46,046 nt of DNA from the NCBI GenBank assembly GCA_010015675.1, contig ML976995.1, forward strand, positions 296,324 to 342,369, given 5' to 3'. This stretch comes from Byssothecium circinans. Lineage: Eukaryota > Ascomycota > Dothideomycetes > Pleosporales > Massarinaceae. A program made the position numbers and the translations under genes. The notes beneath the pieces were generated by a model. The model was not told the DNA's origin. It did no database searches and saw only the letters and a program-made list of their open reading frames with translations. This document shows positions 41,227 to 46,046 of this stretch, piece after piece. The stretch's first letter is position 1; each line of letters starts with the position of its first letter.

Positions 41227-43422
41227 TTACACTTCAGACTTCGCCGCCTGCACGAGCTTCGGCTCTACCAACTCAGCAAAGCTTCCCTCCCAGATACTAG
41301 GATCCTCTTCATCGTCCTCGTCATCGCCATCCATATGAAAGTCGTTGTGTGCACTGCGAATTTTGTTGCCCTCTGCGTCGACTTGCTTCTCCACTTTCTT
41401 CGGTACATCGCGCTCAGCGAGCCTGAGCCTGAACCGTCCTGCACCATGTCCAGAATCGCCTTCTTTTTCTACAATAGCCGTCTTGTAAGCTGTAATTTCC
41501 GGTGTGACCGTCTTCGGGTCAATGACCCAGAGCTTGGTGGCGACGATTGCACCAACTTGGATATCCGTCATTTGAAGTGCAGGTAAAGACGCCACATCCT
41601 CTGGGAGCTCAGGCAGATCTGAATGCGCAGCCACCTCCACGTCCTGCAGAAGCTGGGATTCGATGGCGGCTGTAGGATCGGAGTCCTGCTTTGCGGTCTC
41701 TGGAGAGTCGTCGTAGTTCAAGATCAGCTTCTCGTTATCCTCTTCCTCACTATCGCTGACGACAGTGTGCTTCTTCTTCTTAGCCTTTGCGTCTTTCTTC
41801 TTTTTCAATTGTTCGCGCATGAGCTGGCTTGCGGGGTCCCAGTGTTGCTTGAACGGGAAAGGAGGAGTACTGAGTTCATGGTCCTCTTCCCAGCATTCGA
41901 AAGCCGAAAGTTTGACCCTGGACTTCCAAAAATCGGGGTCGTTGATGCCTTCTGGTTCCGGAGGAGACTCTGCAACAGGCTTCTTTCCTTTGGCAGGCTT
42001 CTTGTCCAGTGTTCTGGTTTGGCGAGCAAGCATCCTACCGATTGCAGCCGTGTCGGGTCGCAGTCGTTTGCTGGGCCGTTCTACCATGGGCTCAGGTTTC
42101 CTTGAAGATAGTTGCTCTGGCGGTGTGTCGGGCCTAGCGACGGTTGCCTCCGCAACACTGTCCTCCATTTGCACATCGTCCTGCGTGTGCGTAAGCGGTC
42201 CTTCTTCCTGTGTCTGCTCTTCAAACTCTGCAAGCATTTTTCTTTTTCGTGCCTCAAGCTCCGCAGCCTCATCTATGTTTGCAACTTCACCCTCAATATC
42301 CTCCAAGTGCTTTCGTTTCCCGTTGGGTGCAGCCATGGCCTTCGCTGGTATTCCAATGATGTCCTGAATGGAAACTAGTTGGTGCGCTTCTTTGTATTGG
42401 CGATAATCGGCAAGGGTTGCGTTGAGGTCAATCTCTCCCGCTCTTTTGAGCTCTCGTAATTGGCGAGACTCTTTTCGGCGTTTGTTTCGTATTTTGGTAT
42501 ATTTTGACCCTTTTCCGAATGGGGTCTCTCGATTGTTCGAGGAACCAGCGTTCACACTCTCGTCTTCTGAATCATCAGAAGAGGAATCGGAGTCGGAGTC
42601 AGAGTCTGAATTGGAGTTCGAAGATGAGGAATCATCTGAGTCTGATGCGGTGGATGTGTCTGAGCTGCTCGTGGCTGACGCATTTGCACTTTCGTCCTCG
42701 TCGCTTGGAGCAAACTCCTCGTCATCCTCACTATCATCCGATTCTTCCTCACGAGCCTGAACAAACTGCACCTGCTTTATGCCCTTATCGGACCGTGACC
42801 TTTTCTTGTCATGCTTGACGACATATTCCTCGTCAGATTCCTCTTCTTCGTCATGGATAGGATCATCATGGGAGCCGCCGTTCGTTTGCAGAAAAGGTCC
42901 GCCATTTTCCGTGATCAAGCCCGCAACGTCGGTCGCCTCAGCCCTAATGCCTACGTCATCTTCCAGCCTCTGGCGTTTGCGGGGTGGTATTCGAACAGAC
43001 GGGCGGTGCGGCTGTCTGAGGTAGGGTCGGCCGAACGGTATACCGTCAAGGAGGTGCCTTCCATCTTCGGAGATCTGGTACCGGCCGCAGAGGGTGCGCG
43101 AGCGGACTTCAGCAGTTAAGAGGGGTCGGATACTGCATCATTGTCAGTCAAGCATGGAATAGGTTGTAAGGTGAACGTACGAGACCAGATCGTCATCCTT
43201 TAGGGTTTGCGATACAGGCGAGAAGTGCAGGCACTCGAAGCCATTCACTTCCACTACATAGTCCTCAAGCCCCCACTGCTCAGCCTCCAGCGGGAGCACC
43301 TGATTGACATCTTCGAGTAGTCGGGCGATGGTGTAGGCCTGCGGGCTGTTTGTATCGGGGACATTCCAGAGGATGTTACTCGCTGGCAGGTTGTTGCGCT
43401 GTACCGAAAGCCGAAGACGCAT
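41227..43422 (-). CDS. Coilin-like nuclear protein with ubiquitin-like N-terminus
   Basis: Two exons, 43422-43181 and 43132-41227, give 715 residues. The N-terminal about 90 residues (MRLRLSVQRNNLPASNILW, LEDVNQVLPLEAEQWGLEDY, VNGFECLHFSPVSQTLKDDD) are the beta-grasp-like domain of fungal coilin-type proteins. A conserved RYQISEDGRHLLDGIPFGRPYLR follows. The middle is highly acidic with long Ser/Asp and Glu runs (about 195-290) and basic nuclear-signal patches (RNKRRKESRQ; KKKKDAKAKKKK). A C-terminal Tudor-like segment starts about 615 (ALQMTDIQVGAIVATKLWV) and includes GRFRLRLAERDV. Coilins scaffold Cajal bodies and snRNP assembly; for the fungal protein this role is inferred. The gene is divergent from a kelch gene 0.6 kb away. 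Confidence 0.78.
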
Positions 43423-44018
43423 GTTGGGCGTCAGGGAGGCTGTGCGCGTGTAAACGGTTGATCTGATCTGATGATGGAATAATTTGGGTTTGAGCAGGGA
43501 GCTTGGGCCATACATGCAATCGGCATGTGATTTGGCGTCACGGACTTACTAGAAATGGCTAGAACATTTGTCGCGTCGCGTCTTCCGAACACTTGCTGAA
43601 AGTTTTCCAGGTGACTGGGTGATTTATTTCCTGGCTTCTTCCTCACAATTCTACTCCTCGTGGCATCCAGACGGCATAGATTTCGATGGGAGCTAGTAGG
43701 GAACACTCCGACAAATCCCCAGGGCTAGTTAGGGTCCGGGCCAGATACGATTAGGGCTTGCAATGTGGGAGAACAGGGTTAGAGCAGTACGCCCAAAGGC
43801 TTATCCAGACGCTCCTTACCATTTGATGGGCTCTCTATTGCTCTGACGCAATGGTTGTTACAGTTGCCCCTCATTAGGCTAGCTCTCTACCCCACGGTGC
43901 ATCTGTGACCGCGCATGCGGCAACGACAACACGAATAAAGGCGCCCTTATTTCAGCATCATCAACCACGACTGTTTGACATCATACACCACACCATTGAC
44001 CACGTAGATACTGTCACC
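43423..44018. promoter_or_regulatory. Divergent promoter with two TTAGGG motifs
   Basis: This 0.6 kb stretch separates the coilin-like and kelch genes. TTAGGG occurs at 43729-43734 and 43751-43756, 22 bp apart in the same orientation. Telomere-repeat-like sites bound by Tbf1/Teb1-type factors are known in some fungal housekeeping promoters; binding here is a guess. No gene is seen in the stretch. Confidence 0.3.
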
Positions 44019-45095
44019 ATGCCCATCCACAAGCCCACCTGGAATCAGAATGGCACCTGGACGCGCCTCCTCGCCTCCGAGCGACTGCGCCGATCCTCGC
44101 AGGTGCTTTCAGTGCTCGGCAACACAGCGTACATCTTCGGCGGCGAGGTGCAGCCTCGGGAGCCTATTGATAATCAGGTGGACGTCGTATCGCTCAGCAA
44201 AGGTCAGCAGCATCCTCCTTGCTCATCACATGAACTCACACGTCCAGATGCCCCCCACCTCACCACGAAGTCGGTGAGCTCGGCCCCTAGTCCGCGTGTT
44301 GGCAGTTCATCCGTTGCTCTCAATTCTCGCATCTACCTCTTCTCGGGCCGCGGCGGCGTCAAGATGACTTCAATCGAAGAGCAAGGAGCCATCTGGTGCT
44401 ATGACCCTGAGCAGTCTTCGTGGTCATTGATCAAGCCCGCCGACGCAGAGAAGCCATATCCGCCCGGCCGGAGCTACCACTGTGCGACTCATGACGGCAA
44501 AAACGCCATCTTCATACACGCTGGCTGTCCCGCAAACGGCCGTCTCTCCGATCTCTGGAAGTTTGACCTCTCCACTCGGACTTGGACAAAAGCCCCCGAT
44601 GCTCCAGCTCCGCAGCGCGGCGGTGCTTCGATAGCGTATAACAGGGGCAGGCTGTACAGGATGCATGGCTTTGATGGCACCAAGGAACAAGGCGGCAGTA
44701 TCGACATCTTCGACATAGCCGCCAACTCTTGGTCAACCGAGACCTTCAAGGCCGACGGCAATGATGGACCGGAACCGCGCAGTGTCTGTGCCTTGGTCCC
44801 CATTGTGATTGCGAAGAAAGACAAACTGCTCACGCTTTTCGGTGAGCGAGATCCATCATCCCTCGGCCATGCCGGCGCAGGCAAGATGTTGGGCGATGCG
44901 TGGATTTACGACATCGACGAGAACTGGTGGACCAAGCTGGAGCCGAGCGGGGCTAATGGTCTCCCCGATCCGCGCGGATGGTTCGACGCCGACGTCCTTA
45001 AAGCTCAAGATGGTACCAATGACCACGTGGTTGTTCATGGCGGACTGGGAGAGGACAACGAGAGGTTGATGGATGTTTGGTTGCTATCCTTTTGA
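44019..45095 (+). CDS. Kelch-repeat beta-propeller protein
   Basis: The start is ATG 44019 in the good context CACCATG. A probable 45-nt intron at 44203-44247 is in frame; removing it joins SLSK to DAPHLTTK and restores kelch spacing, giving 343 residues. Kelch blades show as NTAYIFGGEVQPREPIDN, SRIYLFSGRGG, KNAIFIHAGCPANGRLSDLW, RLYRMHGFDGTKEQGG, DKLLTLFGERDPSS and DHVVVHGGLGEDN, about six blades with the typical closing Trp (SSWSLI, RTWTKA, NSWSTE, NWWTKL). There is no signal peptide, so it is probably a cytosolic protein-binding propeller; similar proteins include nitrile-specifier-like and Tea1-like scaffolds. The partner is unknown. Confidence 0.85.
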   Translation: MPIHKPTWNQNGTWTRLLASERLRRSSQVLSVLGNTAYIFGGEVQPREPIDNQVDVVSLSKGQQHPPCSSHELTRPDAPHLTTKSVSSAPSPRVGSSSVALNSRIYLFSGRGGVKMTSIEEQGAIWCYDPEQSSWSLIKPADAEKPYPPGRSYHCATHDGKNAIFIHAGCPANGRLSDLWKFDLSTRTWTKAPDAPAPQRGGASIAYNRGRLYRMHGFDGTKEQGGSIDIFDIAANSWSTETFKADGNDGPEPRSVCALVPIVIAKKDKLLTLFGERDPSSLGHAGAGKMLGDAWIYDIDENWWTKLEPSGANGLPDPRGWFDADVLKAQDGTNDHVVVHGGLGEDNERLMDVWLLSF

Positions 45096-45222
45096 TGCGT
45101 TAGGCTTCACGCATGGACTATTGAGTGAGCAACCTTTGTGTAATTAACGATGAATGATTTCAATCTCCTATAGACTCCTGTCCTCGTGAGATGATCACAA
45201 TCCCCCCCTGCTTAATCTGTAA

Positions 45223-45775
45223 CTATTCCCGACAACTCGTACACTCCCACCATCCTACCATAGTACACACCAACGCCGAAGCAAGATACCTCGCCACAAC
45301 AACCACAGCGTCTTCGGTAGAAATAAAAAGAGAACTAGACAACACTAACGCCCCCCAGATAATATACACGACCGTTCCCGTTGAAAGGCACCACGACAGA
45401 ATAAAAATCATCACTAATTCCCGTCTCCAGCCCAGCCGAATGGGGTTCCGGTGCCTGTACGGAACCCTTTCTCTAATGATCCAGCTTCGACAGTGTTCAG
45501 CAAGCGATGTCGACTTTCTCCGAGTCTGAGTCACGTTTTCCACTTGAAATCGCAACGCAGCACTGCCGCCTATATGAATAGCGCAAGCCGTGAATGTCCA
45601 GATAAGACGCAACCCAGTTTCCAGCCGAGAAAACGTGACCATTGTCCGTCTTCCAAGCCGACACGCCAGCTCCACAATATTCACGGCAGCACCGAACGCC
45701 AACACGAATTCCAACGCTGTGATCCCAATTAATTTCCATCCCAACCCCAACTCGGAAGTGTTTCGCCTCCGCTCG
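45223..45775 (-). CDS. Multi-pass membrane protein, 5' part missing
   Basis: On the minus strand the frame reads ITALEFVLAFGAAVNIVEL, then LIWTFTACAIHIGGSAALRF, then ELVMIFILSWCLSTGTVVYI and RYLASALVCTMVGWWE. That is four hydrophobic segments with short loops, ending at a stop at 45223. There is no ATG at a sensible place. A good acceptor site (CAACAG, ending 45776) suggests this is the last exon, starting at 45775. Only about 100 bp upstream lies the terminal region of a pogo-type transposon (about 45880 onward), so the earlier exons may have been displaced or lost. The frame is open and protein-like; the family is not recognised. Confidence 0.55.
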
Positions 45776-45890
45776 CTGTTGATGCAGAGAGGATACGGGT
45801 TGAGGTGCGGGCGTGGGGCGTGACAGATAAATTACGATACAGAACGCGTTCCTTTCCAGTCTAAACCCAGGACAGGTAACGTGTCCGTGC

Positions 45891-45915
45891 GCGTAACGCC
45901 CGGATTCGCGTAACG
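45891..45915. repeat. Period-17 subterminal repeat of the right-edge transposon
   Basis: GCGTAACG occurs at 45891-45898 and 45908-45915, 17 bp apart, about 50-75 bp before the transposase ATG. The left-edge element has an analogous pair with the same period. It is probably part of the terminal region recognised by the transposase. Confidence 0.55.
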
Positions 45916-45966
45916 AGCCACCCTCATCAAAATGACTAAAGTTCAACACGCGATAACTCCACCAAT

Positions 45967-46046
45967 ATGGCCCCAATTGACGACGCGCTTGCAGAGCTAG
46001 AATTGCTAGAGTATGGAGAGGACTTCTCCTACAGAAAAATTGCTGC
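45967..46046 (+). CDS. Pogo-type transposase, N-terminal start (runs off window)
   Basis: The ATG at 45967 opens MAPIDDALAELELLEYGEDF followed by SYRKIAA at the window end. This is the characteristic N-terminal helix-turn-helix (psq-type) entry of fungal pogo/Fot1-like transposases, in which residues like FSYRxIAxxxGV recur. The 16 nt ending in the ATG are identical to those at the left window edge. The rest of the gene is outside the window. Confidence 0.75.
   Translation, partial: MAPIDDALAELELLEYGEDFSYRKIA

Noticed and set aside
41765..42367. 200-codon plus-strand ORF within the coilin-like gene
   Set aside because: It is Ser/Cys-rich antisense translation of the acidic low-complexity middle of the minus-strand gene.

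Overview
The window is nuclear DNA of a filamentous ascomycete (Pezizomycotina, most likely Dothideomycetes; the class is an inference). The signs are many 45-110 nt spliceosomal introns with GT...AG ends, HET-domain allorecognition genes, a Zn2Cys6 regulator, a secreted AA9 polysaccharide monooxygenase, a group VI hybrid histidine kinase and pogo-type transposons carrying RIP-like C-to-T/G-to-A changes. Exon structures were worked out by hand from splice signals and protein family expectations.

Left part (1-8 kb): the minus-strand start of a pogo-type transposase at the very edge, a decayed HPP-family membrane protein gene, an intact five-exon Zn2Cys6 transcription factor, a C-terminal scrap of a CALB-type lipase, and a minus-strand protein methyltransferase. 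Middle (9-19 kb): two tandem, diverged SprT-like zinc metalloprotease genes; a divergent plant-cell-wall pair (AA9 LPMO on minus, CE1 acetylxylan esterase on plus) whose shared 0.9 kb promoter holds four XlnR-type GGCTAR sites; a HET-domain gene; and a conserved unknown protein. From 19.8 to 27.5 kb lie an SLN1-type osmosensor kinase preceded by two identical three-codon upstream ORFs, and a TM9/EMP70 membrane protein with striking C-rich/G-rich strand switches.

The accessory island at about 28.0-36.4 kb is bracketed by two direct copies of a 341-351 bp repeat about 8 kb apart. It holds a pogo-type transposase with one premature stop, a HET-NACHT-WD40 gene (fungal NLR-like vegetative incompatibility class, HET-E/HET-D type) with almost identical 42-residue WD repeats interrupted by 425 Ns, and a second RIP-marked remnant of the transposon end. 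The repeats differ mainly at a few positions, the pattern expected of a fast-evolving recognition surface.

Right part (36.4-46 kb): an F-box protein with a Trp-rich repeat insert, a MetE-like methyltransferase, a coilin-like nuclear protein, a kelch-repeat protein, and a membrane protein gene whose 5' part appears cut off by a second transposon whose transposase starts at 45967 and runs off the window. The transposase starts at both window edges share an identical 16-nt leader and period-17 direct repeats, so they belong to one family and point outward. The clearest candidate for novel biology is the transposon-flanked NLR-like gene; the tandem SprT-like pair and the strand-asymmetric codon switches are the next most unusual signals.
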